Shown: piece after piece, positions 1-8,189 of the stretch
How positions within the stretch are numbered: position 1 is the first letter of the stretch
Layout of the letters: each line of letters opens with the position of its first letter
From: B25-G16 sp964549945
Lineage (GTDB): Bacteria; Desulfobacterota; DSM-4660; Desulfatiglandales; B25-G16
NCBI GenBank assembly: GCA_964549945.1
Contig: CAZJXD010000001.1
Span: 62,001 to 126,000, forward strand
Direction: 5' to 3'
Length of the DNA stretch: 64,000 nt
Position numbers and translations under genes: made by a program
The notes under the pieces: model-generated
The model's database searches: none
Told to the model about the DNA's origin: nothing
What the model saw: the letters and a program-made list of their open reading frames with translations, nothing else

Positions 1-96
1 AAATGCCACTATGCCCCCTTTTTCTATGATCGAAACGGCCCTCTCAAGGCCCTTTTGAGGGGACTCGGCTTCGTCAATTACGATTACTTCGCTCAT
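1..96 (-). CDS. Threonylcarbamoyl-AMP synthase (Sua5/YrdC/YciO family), N-terminal part only
   Basis: Only the first 32 codons are inside the window; the gene runs off the left edge. The translation contains LERAVSIIEKGGIVAF, the usual opening of the Sua5/YrdC family, which makes threonylcarbamoyl-adenylate from threonine, bicarbonate and ATP for the t6A modification of tRNA. The start ATG overlaps the purE stop (ATGA arrangement), so the two are translationally coupled. The rest of the fold, including the dsRNA-binding core, is not visible, so the family call rests on a short stretch plus the overlap. Confidence 0.72.
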   Translation of the reverse strand, partial: MSEVIVIDEAESPQKGLERAVSIIEKGGIVAF

Positions 97-581
97 CCCT
101 TGTCGAACCCTTTCGCCCTTGCTTTCAGGCCTTCCCTGTGCTCATCCAGCTTTTTGGCAATGTCAGGGTATTTGAGTGACAGTATCTGGGCGGCAAATAC
201 AGCGGCATTCACCGCGCCGCCCCTGCCGATCGCCATGGTGGCTACAGGAACGCCCGGAGGCATCTGTACCGTTGATAGCAGCGCATCCATTCCACTGAGG
301 GGTGAGGAATCGATGGGTACCCCGATGATCGGAAGCGTGGTGTAGGATGCGAGCACTCCCGCGAGGTGGGCTGCCCACCCCGCCCCTGCAATAATGACCT
401 CTATTCCCCTTTCCCGCGCGCTGATCGCGTAATCCCTGGTTGCCTCAGGGGACCTGTGAGCAGACGATACGGTTACCTCAAAGGGGATCAACAACTCCCT
501 CAGGGCGTTCACACATTCATCCATCACCTCCTTGTCGGAGGTGCTTCCCATCACTACTCCAACCAATGGTCTATTTTCCAT
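93..581 (-). CDS. purE: N5-carboxyaminoimidazole ribonucleotide mutase PurE (class I)
   Basis: 162 residues, normal for class I PurE, which converts N5-CAIR to CAIR in purine synthesis. Visible motifs are GVVMGSTSD near the N terminus, SAHRSP around residue 40, the AGAGWAAHLAG loop around residue 66 and the VQMPPGVPVATMAIG stretch. All are in the order expected for the substrate-phosphate and ribose binding site. The gene is followed with a 4-nt overlap by the threonylcarbamoyl-AMP synthase. Other purine genes (purQ, purSL) lie 16 kb away, so purine genes are scattered here. Confidence 0.96.
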   Translation of the reverse strand: MENRPLVGVVMGSTSDKEVMDECVNALRELLIPFEVTVSSAHRSPEATRDYAISARERGIEVIIAGAGWAAHLAGVLASYTTLPIIGVPIDSSPLSGMDALLSTVQMPPGVPVATMAIGRGGAVNAAVFAAQILSLKYPDIAKKLDEHREGLKARAKGFDKG

Positions 582-727
582 AACGATAGTCCTTATTTGG
601 CGTTATCCCTTGCTAGGGTATCGTACAACACTTCTTTTTCTCAATGGATTCTGCAGCATGCAAGTATTTTTCTATTACACTAATTGGGTGGCTGATCGCA
701 AGATCCTTATCGCATCGTTCATTTTTG

Positions 728-756
728 TTGTCATGCCATTGTCCTGCTGATATTAT
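728..756 (+). promoter_or_regulatory. Sigma70-type promoter of the FmdB-family gene
   Basis: TTGTCA at 728-733 and TATTAT at 751-756 are separated by 17 nt, a near-consensus pair 30 nt upstream of the ATG at 786. The predicted transcript would start near 763. Confidence 0.6.
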
Positions 757-785
757 GCCCTTCGCGAAACGATAAGGGTGAAATA

Positions 786-1280
786 ATGCCTATCTATGAG
801 TTCTACTGCGAGAGATGCAATACTGTCTTTAATTTTTACTCGAAATCGATCAATACCACGAAGCAGCCCACCTGCCCTCGGTGCCGGAAGGAAACCCTTA
901 CGCGTTTTCTCTCGACCTTTTCGGTTCTGCGGGAGGGCTCTAAGGGTGAGAGCGAAGAGCCCCTGCCCTTTGATGAGGAGAAGATGGAAAAGGCGATTGG
1001 TGCACTCGCCAGGGAGGCCGATACCATAGATGAGGATGATCCAAGGCAGGCGGCCAACGTAATGCGCAGGCTCTCCGAGATGGCGGGCCTACCCCTTGGA
1101 AAAGGCATGAAAGAGGCAATAGAGAGGATGGAGGCCGGAGAAGATCCGGACAAAATCGAGGAAGAAATGAGGGACATATTGGAGGAGGATCCGTTTACAT
1201 TGCCCGAGAAGAGAATGCAAAAGGGGAGATCAGGAATTCCCTCTAGGGATGAAACCCTTTATGAATTGGAGGATTACTAG
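786..1280 (+). CDS. FmdB-family zinc-ribbon protein
   Basis: 164 residues. The N-terminal 40 residues form a FmdB/CxxC_CXXC zinc ribbon (start MPIYEFYCERC) with Cys8, Cys11, Cys30 and Cys33 as likely zinc ligands. The remainder is a charged, mostly acidic helical tail with no family I recognise. FmdB-type proteins were first named as possible regulators of formamidase genes, but most have no proven role. The gene is transcribed divergently from purE and followed by about 310 nt without a gene. Function: unknown, possibly nucleic-acid or metal binding. Confidence 0.85.
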   Translation: MPIYEFYCERCNTVFNFYSKSINTTKQPTCPRCRKETLTRFLSTFSVLREGSKGESEEPLPFDEEKMEKAIGALAREADTIDEDDPRQAANVMRRLSEMAGLPLGKGMKEAIERMEAGEDPDKIEEEMRDILEEDPFTLPEKRMQKGRSGIPSRDETLYELEDY

Positions 1281-1592
1281 ACGTCTTGATCGCTCAAGGT
1301 CTTACCATTTATATCCAGCCTGCCCTGGCGCGACAACACGGGAACATTATCAGGCTTTGTGAAGATTACGGTATTCACAGATATAAATCCACTTTTTTAA
1401 ATCCAGGTCTGGGCCAGGGTTATTGTTATTGATTTAGGATGATATTCGAACAGGTCATAGGCACAAGGCACAGAGTAAACATTCTAATAATTTGCCTTAA
1501 GCCCTATGCCCTAAGCCAGATGAATAAAGCAATTTGGGTCGTGTTTTGATCTGCGCGTTACTTGTCATTCGCCCCGCACTTTGGAGAAGCGT
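1281..1592. other. Intergenic stretch with no recognised feature
   Basis: 312 nt between the convergent FmdB and DUF364 genes. I see no convincing ORF, hairpin terminator, promoter or known RNA. A TAGGCACAAGGCACAGAG-type direct repeat and an AAGCCCTATGCCCTAAGCC repeat near 1460-1520 look like debris of short intergenic repeats. Confidence 0.5.
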
Positions 1593-2315
1593 TCATCTTC
1601 CCAGTGGACAGAAGTGGTTGAGGCACAGAAGCGTTGCCGCCCCGCTAATAGTTATGCCGTAGAATAGTACGGGTACCCCTCCAATGAATCGGTCGATGGT
1701 GTCGTTCACCAGCGTGGTGCCGGTGGCAAGGAGTAGATCCGCCCACTTCGTGATCTCTTTATAGGCAGCCGCATCCTCCACCCTTATTCCTGATTTCACC
1801 TTGCCGATGGTTTCGGGATCCATATCGCAAACCCTTACCTCAAAGTGGCGGGGTAACTCCTCAAGCATACGTGGTTGATTTCCTATCATGCCCACTCTCT
1901 GAGGTGAGAACGGCTTGAGGACATCCTTGAGAAGGGAGGCGCACCTTTCAGGATCATGGTCCTTGCAGTGACAACTTTTGTGGATAATCCCGATCTTTCT
2001 CAACACCGCGTTTGCCGTGGCTATCAGAAGGGCTCTGTGAAAGTCCGAATTCATGGGGAGGTTCATCACCACGGAGAGGCTCCCCGAGAAGTTACCCGTA
2101 TAAGTGGAGTAGGCCTGACCTCTCGCGTTTTGGAAGGCTGCCTCCATCATCCGCTCTTTTCCCTTAAGCAGGGGATAGTCGTGGTGCACGGGCTTACCGA
2201 TGGCCTCTTGGGGCGTGAGCGGCCGCGCGATGACGGATACCGCTTCATCTTCAAGGGAATGCCTTGAGGTGAGCACCTTCATCTTATCTATGAAACTATC
2301 GAGAAGCCCACTCAT
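1593..2315 (-). CDS. DUF364 (putative heavy-metal chelation domain) protein
   Basis: 240 residues from the ATG at 2315, chosen because it overlaps the stop of the upstream MoeA-like gene (TAATG) and gives the family's usual N terminus (MSGLLDSFIDKM). The C-terminal half matches the PF04016/DUF364 pattern as I know it: VGMIGNQPRMLEEL followed by VRVCDMDPETIG and an ADLLLATGTTLVNDT stretch, a Rossmann-like fold. A Cys/His-rich segment (CHCKDHDPERC) lies in the middle. The family often sits beside molybdenum or iron-sulfur enzymes. Here it ends a molybdenum-cofactor operon, so a role in metal or cofactor handling is inferred. Confidence 0.75.
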   Translation of the reverse strand: MSGLLDSFIDKMKVLTSRHSLEDEAVSVIARPLTPQEAIGKPVHHDYPLLKGKERMMEAAFQNARGQAYSTYTGNFSGSLSVVMNLPMNSDFHRALLIATANAVLRKIGIIHKSCHCKDHDPERCASLLKDVLKPFSPQRVGMIGNQPRMLEELPRHFEVRVCDMDPETIGKVKSGIRVEDAAAYKEITKWADLLLATGTTLVNDTIDRFIGGVPVLFYGITISGAATLLCLNHFCPLGR

Positions 2316-3340
2316 TACGCGCCCTTTCCAAAGGGACAGATCGGGTACCTGCATTTTTTGCACACAAGGCATAGCCCTCCATGCCCCAGACTCACGATGT
2401 CCTCCCGTGCAATTACATCGCCGGACATGGCCCTGGGCAGGAAGATATCGAGCACCGTGGCCTTGTAATAGAAGACTGCCGCGGGCACGCCGAGAATGGC
2501 TATTTCCCCCATGTAGGCAACGGCAAACATGGACCCCGGGAGAATCGGTGAACCGTATGATACTAAGTTGGCACCTGAATCGATAATTCCATCAAGGGTC
2601 ACGTCGTCGGGGTCAACGGAGAGGCCGCCGGTGACGATAATAATCTCACAGCCGTGCCGGGCCATTTCGCGAATTGCCGCGGATATCGCCTCTTTCTTGT
2701 CGGGGCAGACCCGGTGGGAGATGATGGTTCCCCCGAGGGAGGTAACCTTAGGCGAGAGAATCTCCAGAGAGCAGTCTTTCACCCTGCCCGAGAAGACCTC
2801 CTCCCCTGTGACCACTACGCCCACGTTTGCCTTTGTGAAGGGGAGAAGGCTCAGGAGAGGGCCCTTGTCCCTGATTTCCTCTACGATAGGCCAGAACTCG
2901 GATTCCTCAACGGCAACCGGGATTATCCTGGTGGCAGCAACCGCTGTTCCCTCGAAGCACACCGTGTTCTGATGAATAGTGGAGCAGATGACGCTTCCCG
3001 ACCGATTAATAAAGGTGAGCAGATCGAGGTTGATCTTGATAAGCCCCTTTATCGCGGCCTTTAAGGTAAACTTGCCCTCGCTCGGTCCCTCGAGGTGAAA
3101 GTGCTGCCCTTGAAAGGCCTTGGCCAACACCTCGGCCGCATCGTCCTCATGGATGTAGCCCTTATCGGGATCAAGAACATAGACGTGGTTCTTGCCCATA
3201 TCCCTCAACAGGGCAAGATCATCCTTCGTCACTATGTGACCCCTCTTAAAGGCGGGACCTTTTGATTTGCCGGGGATTATCCTCGTGATGTCATGAGCCA
3301 GCGGTTTTCCGACGGCCTCCTCAATTGAAAGCTTGATCAT
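2315..3340 (-). CDS. MoeA-like molybdopterin-binding protein with C-terminal cysteine cluster
   Basis: 341 residues. The C-terminal half holds a MoCF/MogA-type molybdopterin-binding domain (VGVVVTGEEVFSGRVKD, then EIIIVTGGLSVDPDDVT), the fold that binds molybdopterin or adenylated molybdopterin. The N-terminal part resembles MoeA domain pieces (SIEEAVGKPLAHDITRI) but is shorter than true MoeA, which is about 400 residues. The last 25 residues carry CLVCKKCRYPICPFGKG, four cysteines that could bind zinc or iron-sulfur. Upstream of mocA and the XdhC set in the same direction, it likely helps insert or modify the cofactor of a molybdenum hydroxylase. Confidence 0.82.
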   Translation of the reverse strand: MIKLSIEEAVGKPLAHDITRIIPGKSKGPAFKRGHIVTKDDLALLRDMGKNHVYVLDPDKGYIHEDDAAEVLAKAFQGQHFHLEGPSEGKFTLKAAIKGLIKINLDLLTFINRSGSVICSTIHQNTVCFEGTAVAATRIIPVAVEESEFWPIVEEIRDKGPLLSLLPFTKANVGVVVTGEEVFSGRVKDCSLEILSPKVTSLGGTIISHRVCPDKKEAISAAIREMARHGCEIIIVTGGLSVDPDDVTLDGIIDSGANLVSYGSPILPGSMFAVAYMGEIAILGVPAAVFYYKATVLDIFLPRAMSGDVIAREDIVSLGHGGLCLVCKKCRYPICPFGKGA

Positions 3341-3355
3341 AATTCAATACCTGAT

Positions 3356-3543
3356 GTAACTATTCCGGTAGATAGGTTGTAGGCTGAAGACTGTTAGGAA
3401 GTGATGGGGAGAGAGCATTTTGAAACCATGTTTGGTGAAAGAAGCTTCTGCTTCTTCAACAAAATGCGGTTATAGTGCTCTTTTGCCCACTTTAAGCCTT
3501 CAGTCTAAACAGCTTCAGGTTGACTACGTGAGTAGTCACTACC
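3356..3543. repeat. MITE-like intergenic element, copy 1
   Basis: The 188-nt element has ends at 3356-3397 and 3506-3543 that are imperfect inverted repeats of each other (shared CTGAAG-x-CTGTT core). The right end contains the hairpin TGACTAC-GTGA-GTAGTCA. A second copy with about 33 of 36 identical right-end bases lies at 46914-47141. The interiors are of similar length (108 and 111 nt) but unrelated in sequence. It separates mocA from the MoeA-like gene. There is no transposase inside, so it would be non-autonomous. Confidence 0.6.
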
Positions 3544-3617
3544 TGCTTAGACCTCTATTCGTGACCAATATACATGCATTAATCCGAATGTCATTCTGTG
3601 TTGGTTGCGGTAATAAT

Positions 3618-4316
3618 TCAACCAAGCCTTGCCAACCTTTCCAGATCGCGAGGGGTATCAACATCCCATGTAACGGAATCATCGTGCCAGGGAACCCTTG
3701 TTACCCTTTCCGGGTAATTCCTGATAAGAACTCTCAGGCCTACATCTCCCTCGATGCTGGCGATATCCTCTTTGAAAAGAGCCATATCAAAGATTACCGG
3801 ATGCCCGGGAGTTTCGTTGAAAAAGGGGACGAGAATCCCGATTCTCTCCTCGAAATACTTATGTATGAAAAAGTCGATCGTCTCCGCAGTGAGAAGGGGT
3901 AGATCTGAAAGGGAAATCAGGACCCCATTTCCCCTCTCTTCATCCCTGAGGCAGGTGAGCCCTTTGTGGATGGAGGAGGACATCCCCTTTTGGAAGTCCT
4001 CATTGATGACAAGTCGTCCTCCACCCCATTGGCTGGAGAAGGAATGCCACCCGTTGGCCCTCTTTCCGATGCTCAATTTCGAGGTCGAAAATACGGCGCC
4101 ATCCCCGATGATACTCCCGAGGCTTGGGGAAGCGACCAGTATAAGCGGGAAGATAGAGCTGAGCAGATGGACCCTGAGCGCCCTCTCTAAGAGACTCTCA
4201 CCAGATGGAAGCTGCGCGAGCAGCTTCTCGGAGCCAAAACGCTCGGAGCTCCCTGCTGCCAATAGCACTCCGGGAATGGATGCCATACGCTTCCCCTTAC
4301 CGTTATCAGAGCGCAT
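3618..4316 (-). CDS. mocA: Molybdenum cofactor nucleotidyltransferase, MocA/MobA-like
   Basis: 232 residues; M11 (MASIPGVLL) is an equally possible start. The NTP-transferase signature LLAAGSSERFGSEK (residues 18-31) gives the glycine-rich loop and Lys31. ISLSDLPLL replaces the DMP motif, PGHPVIFD is the GHP motif and GDVGLR with WDVDTPRDL closes the active site. These motifs point to transfer of CMP (MocA) or GMP (MobA) to molybdopterin. MocA is favoured because it lies with XdhC, YqeC and YqeB, and hydroxylases of that type use the cytosine dinucleotide cofactor. Gap to the substrate-binding-protein gene is 19 nt. Confidence 0.85.
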   Translation of the reverse strand: MRSDNGKGKRMASIPGVLLAAGSSERFGSEKLLAQLPSGESLLERALRVHLLSSIFPLILVASPSLGSIIGDGAVFSTSKLSIGKRANGWHSFSSQWGGGRLVINEDFQKGMSSSIHKGLTCLRDEERGNGVLISLSDLPLLTAETIDFFIHKYFEERIGILVPFFNETPGHPVIFDMALFKEDIASIEGDVGLRVLIRNYPERVTRVPWHDDSVTWDVDTPRDLERLARLG

Positions 4317-4335
4317 CGATAAACTCGCCCAATCC

Positions 4336-5367
4336 CTATCTGAGAAACCTCAAATCAAGGATATCCTCCGGCTTGAACGAATACCTGATATAGCCAAGGT
4401 GGTGGATATAATCTATCATTTCCTGAATTGCCAGTGGGTCGAGGGAGGTTGTGTATTCCAATCTGGCCATGGATCGCTTCAACATCCCGGGGGTGATATC
4501 AAGGCTCGTGGCTATCTGGGCGGCCTTGGCGGGAAAGATGTTCTCTTCCGCAATGGACAAATGCCGGGCCACTATGCGTGCAGCCTCATCTCGATGGCGG
4601 TGGAGGTAATCGGTTGCTCTCTGGGTCACCTTTACCAATCCCCTGACCACCACTGAATCTCCTCGAATCAGCTCTTCCTTGACCACCAGGACGCTTCCCT
4701 GCATCTCGGGCCAGACATCTTGACTGGTGAGCAGCATTCTGAAGCCCATATCCTCTGCCATGGTAGCCCATTGCTCGGGGAGAAAGGCCGCATCGAGCCT
4801 TCCCGTCTTCACGGCCCAGCATTGTTTTGCTGGGTTCATTCGTTGGACTTTATGGGATAGCTTCGCTTCATCAAGGCCATGGCTATCAATAACCCTGTGG
4901 AAAAATACATCAACGGCGCCTCCTTCCCTCACACACCCTATGCGAATCCCGGGTTTCTCGAGGTCTTTCAGGGTCTTTACCTTTTTGGGATTTACGGACA
5001 GCCCGTAGCCGTACTTGTGGGTACCTGCTACGATCCTTATCGGCACCTTGCCATTCGCATATGCATTTATCGCGGGTACCAGGCAGATATAAGCGACCTG
5101 GATGTCTCCTCTGGCAAGGGCAGAGGCCAGGGCCATGCCCGTTATATAGCTTTGATAGGCCGATATGCGGAGTTTTTCCTGCTCGAACCAACCTTTTTCT
5201 TGGGCTATATAGGCGCAGGCGGCGTGATCCATAAACTCCACTGCCATGCCGATTGCCCTTCCCTCTTTGGCGAGAGCTTTCTCCTCCGCCTCCAAATGAA
5301 AGGGCAAGAATAACGTGATGATAACTACTATACGCGGAATCGTTAAAATCCGTATGAATTTTTTCAT
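4336..5367 (-). CDS. ABC transporter periplasmic substrate-binding protein, SsuA/THI5/NMT1-like
   Basis: 343 residues with a Sec signal peptide (hydrophobic residues about 8-24, cleavage near EAEEK). The body follows the SsuA/NMT1 pattern: GMAVEFMDHAACAYIAQEKGWF at the first lobe, ALARGDIQVAYICLVPAINAY, and LKDLEKPGIRIGCVREGG. Family members bind sulfonates, nitrate, thiamine precursors or purines. No ABC permease or ATPase is in the window, so its transporter must be elsewhere or it acts alone. Its place only 6 nt from xdhC inside a molybdenum-hydroxylase maturation operon suggests it binds a substrate of that enzyme, which is inference. Confidence 0.8.
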   Translation of the reverse strand: MKKFIRILTIPRIVVIITLFLPFHLEAEEKALAKEGRAIGMAVEFMDHAACAYIAQEKGWFEQEKLRISAYQSYITGMALASALARGDIQVAYICLVPAINAYANGKVPIRIVAGTHKYGYGLSVNPKKVKTLKDLEKPGIRIGCVREGGAVDVFFHRVIDSHGLDEAKLSHKVQRMNPAKQCWAVKTGRLDAAFLPEQWATMAEDMGFRMLLTSQDVWPEMQGSVLVVKEELIRGDSVVVRGLVKVTQRATDYLHRHRDEAARIVARHLSIAEENIFPAKAAQIATSLDITPGMLKRSMARLEYTTSLDPLAIQEMIDYIHHLGYIRYSFKPEDILDLRFLR

Positions 5368-5373
5368 GGGCTC

Positions 5374-6174
5374 CTATACCTTCCAGGTCTTGACCTTGTG
5401 TCCTTCTTGTCTTTTGATTGCAATGAGCTCTGCCACGATGCTCAATGCGATCTCTTCAGGTGTTTCGGCACCGATATCGAGCCCTATGGGGGAATGGACG
5501 CCTTCGAGTACATCCTTGGAGATTCCCTTAGATTGTAGATGTGCGAGGATAACCTCGTTCTTCTTCTTGCTGCCGATCATGCCTATGTAGCGTGCCCCGG
5601 TTGTTATTGCCCATTCGAGCACCTTTTCATCGAATTGGTGGCCTCTTGTCACTATGGCTATGTAGGAGGAGTCGTTGATCCTTAACCTTGAAAGTGCCGA
5701 GGAGAAATCCTCGGCGAGTATCTCGTCCGCCTCGGGAAATCTCTTGGAATTGGCGAACTCATCCCTGTCGTCGATGACAACAACCCTGAATCCAACCATC
5801 TTGGCCATCTTGGAGATGGAAAGGGAGATGTGGCCCGCGCCGAAGATGTAGAGGGTGAGTTGTGGAAGTATGGGTTCGATAAAGATATCCATCTCTCCGC
5901 CGCAGAGCATCTGATCCGCCTCTACTTCCTCGCCCGTCAGATCGAAATGCAGCATCTTGGCCTTGCCTTCCCTCTGAACGCTCATCGCCTCTCGGTAGAT
6001 CGCTGCCTCCAGGGCTCCTCCTCCTATGGATCCAATGATGTTGCCATCACTCTTAATCAGCATTTTTGCTCCCACTTCCCTGGGGGTAGAGCCCTTCGCC
6101 TGCACGACGGTAGCAAGTGCAGCGCTGTCTCCCTCAGAGCTTATCTTCGTGATTTCTTGGAATATTTCTTCCAT
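5374..6174 (-). CDS. xdhC: XdhC/CoxI family molybdenum hydroxylase maturation protein
   Basis: 266 residues. The N-terminal XdhC_CoxI domain shows ALATVVQAKGSTPREVGAKM and IGSIGGGALE. The C-terminal Rossmann-like XdhC_C domain shows LYIFGAGHISLSISKMA and the conserved YIGMIGSKKKNEVI. XdhC proteins bind the molybdenum cofactor, help its sulfuration and hand it to xanthine-dehydrogenase-type enzymes in the cytoplasm. It overlaps nothing but is only 3 nt from yqeC, so the two are surely cotranscribed. Lone XdhC genes normally sit near the hydroxylase genes; those are missing here. Confidence 0.92.
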   Translation of the reverse strand: MEEIFQEITKISSEGDSAALATVVQAKGSTPREVGAKMLIKSDGNIIGSIGGGALEAAIYREAMSVQREGKAKMLHFDLTGEEVEADQMLCGGEMDIFIEPILPQLTLYIFGAGHISLSISKMAKMVGFRVVVIDDRDEFANSKRFPEADEILAEDFSSALSRLRINDSSYIAIVTRGHQFDEKVLEWAITTGARYIGMIGSKKKNEVILAHLQSKGISKDVLEGVHSPIGLDIGAETPEEIALSIVAELIAIKRQEGHKVKTWKV

Positions 6175-6177
6175 GAG

Positions 6178-6975
6178 CTACTCCTTGAAAACAACCTCTC
6201 TCACCGGGGGCTTCAATTGAGCCTGCCCCAGGACAACTCGATCGATCTGAGGGTGATGCGCCTCAAGGATCTTGATGGCTACCTCTCTCGCCCCGGATAA
6301 GTCAGTGTGTAAATCAACTTTGTTAATGAAGGGGACCACTCTCGCCCGACCTGGGCTGCCCCTTATGATGCCTGAAGGGTGGACAATCAGGTTCGCTATC
6401 ACTTCTGCCGAGACGGCATCCCCCGGTGAGATGCCCGTCAGGTGGGCTGCGATCTCGGATCTGAACACGTGCTCCTCAGTGAGTGCTTGGCCCAGGGCCT
6501 CGATACCGATCACTGGTATTACCAAGGAGGTGCTCGGAGGGATTACCGGTTCATAGGCGGGATTTGGGGCCTTAAGGGGTCTGTGAGCCGCACCGTCCGC
6601 CTCGACAATGATGTAAAGCACTGGGTCAAGAGCGATCAATCTGCGGATAAGCTTAGGCTCGATCCCCAAGAGCTTGCCGGTAGCCTCTGATTTTCCGGAG
6701 GCCAGATTGATATGACCGATATCGGTACCATTTTTTAGGATGAAATCGATTATCTCGCCTCTATCACTCGAGATGAACACGTGAGGGACATCGATTGAGG
6801 AGGGAGGAAATATCTTTGTGGTGGTAGTGGTGATAACCACTCCCTTGCGGTTCATCAGTTCCCTTGAAAGGGCAAACAGGAGGGTGGTTTTGCCCCCCGC
6901 GCCCACCAGACTGATTACCTCCTTAGGGCCGATGTTAAGGGACTCCTTAAGGGTATAAATTGTTTGCAGAGACAT
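6178..6975 (-). CDS. yqeC: Selenium-dependent hydroxylase accessory protein YqeC
   Basis: 265 residues, usual for YqeC. It has a P-loop GAGGKTT (residues 25-31), a TTTTTKIF switch-like motif and VEADGAAHRPLKAPNP, a highly recognisable YqeC stretch. INKVDL near residue 215 is an NKxD-like guanine/adenine-specificity motif. YqeC and YqeB are established genomic markers of the selenium-dependent molybdenum hydroxylase (SDMH) trait, in which selenium is a labile ligand rather than selenocysteine. It sits between yqeB and xdhC in one operon. Confidence 0.92.
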   Translation of the reverse strand: MSLQTIYTLKESLNIGPKEVISLVGAGGKTTLLFALSRELMNRKGVVITTTTTKIFPPSSIDVPHVFISSDRGEIIDFILKNGTDIGHINLASGKSEATGKLLGIEPKLIRRLIALDPVLYIIVEADGAAHRPLKAPNPAYEPVIPPSTSLVIPVIGIEALGQALTEEHVFRSEIAAHLTGISPGDAVSAEVIANLIVHPSGIIRGSPGRARVVPFINKVDLHTDLSGAREVAIKILEAHHPQIDRVVLGQAQLKPPVREVVFKE

Positions 6976-7007
6976 TGCCTATTCCTTAGAAGCGCTAATA
7001 ACTGCGG

Positions 7008-7808
7008 TCATATGTTTAGATAGGATAATATCCCCTCCAGCACGCCACCCCCGATTGCCCTTACCTTATCGGACATGGAGTAGCAGAATTCCCTGATTCC
7101 TCTCGGGTCAACATCCCCTGTCTTCATTCCCTCGTATACCTCGGAGCCATCCCTCAGCAGCCCCCTGATTACGCCCTTCACTTGCGCCTTGATAGGGGCA
7201 TCATCAACAAGGGCTACTATATCCCCGGCATCAACGTGGTCGCCGATTCCCTTCAAGGATTTCAGCCTCCCGGCCTTGCTCGCCCTGAGTACTCTTTCAA
7301 CGGAAAAGCCGGCAATCTCGCCGGGAACACCGGTATTTCCCTCCGCTTCTCCCTCAGGGATAACCCTCCCCAGGTTATGGCCTCGGTTCGTCTCAACTAC
7401 GAGATGCACATCCCTGCCGGCGCGAAAACCAGGTCCCAACCCGATAACCAGTGGGGCATCGGTTATCCTCGTTCCCACATTCCTCTTTGCCAATATGGCA
7501 TCAACCAAAACGGATGGTTTTACGAAGTCCTTCACCGTAGCCTCGGCGTCAACCATAATGGGCACCATGCTGGCATTCCAGAGCTCTGGGATTTGATGGA
7601 ATGAGTCTATGAGTTTCGCCGTCACGCCCTCTACGGTTTTTTCCCCTTCAAAAACCGCTTCACTAAAAGAAACTCCCCTTCTCACTGCCGTGGGGCGAGC
7701 TACTTCGGTCATGCACACCTTGAAATGGCACTTTGCTAATCGGTGTGCAACACCGCTGGCCATCTCACCCCCGCCTCTGATGAGAACAACTATGTGCTCC
7801 CCCGCCAT
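7008..7808 (-). CDS. yqeB: Selenium-dependent molybdenum hydroxylase system protein YqeB
   Basis: 266 residues from the ATG at 7808, selected because AAGGA lies 7 nt upstream. A longer in-frame reading to 7952 adds 48 residues without homology. Motifs: IRGGGEMASGVAHRL at the N terminus, TEVARPTAVRRGVSFSEAV, and GLGPGFRAGRDVHLVVETNRGH, all typical of the YqeB/EF2563 family. The C-terminal third resembles a biotinyl-lipoyl-like hammerhead (IGDHVDAGDIVALV). YqeB marks the SDMH trait but its reaction is unproven. It is the first gene of the minus-strand operon continuing with yqeC and xdhC. Confidence 0.92.
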   Translation of the reverse strand: MAGEHIVVLIRGGGEMASGVAHRLAKCHFKVCMTEVARPTAVRRGVSFSEAVFEGEKTVEGVTAKLIDSFHQIPELWNASMVPIMVDAEATVKDFVKPSVLVDAILAKRNVGTRITDAPLVIGLGPGFRAGRDVHLVVETNRGHNLGRVIPEGEAEGNTGVPGEIAGFSVERVLRASKAGRLKSLKGIGDHVDAGDIVALVDDAPIKAQVKGVIRGLLRDGSEVYEGMKTGDVDPRGIREFCYSMSDKVRAIGGGVLEGILSYLNI

Positions 7809-8189
7809 TTCTCTATCCTTGTCTCGATCCTTCACGAAGAAAAATGGGACTTGCATTCTCTTGAGCCGCAGCCTGCACCGGGGATATGGATATCCCTTCA
7901 CGATTTGAATAGTAACAAAGTTAAAGATTGGGGTCAAATGCGGGTTTAGCATGCCCGTGTGTATCTATCCACTGATCGATTTCTTTTCGCCTGCTCAGGA
8001 GCAAATGCAGGCAAGCACAGGGCCTTTCTTTTTCACTTCTCTTCTCTGAATGCCTGAGGTAATGATCATTTAATCGTGGATTGAGCTCTCTATCTGTGAT
8101 ATTGATCACCTGCTGAGGGGTGTGAAATAATAATCACGAGATTGATTTCGATAGGAAAAGGTGCAACGCCGGGAAAGGGGTGCATGTAT

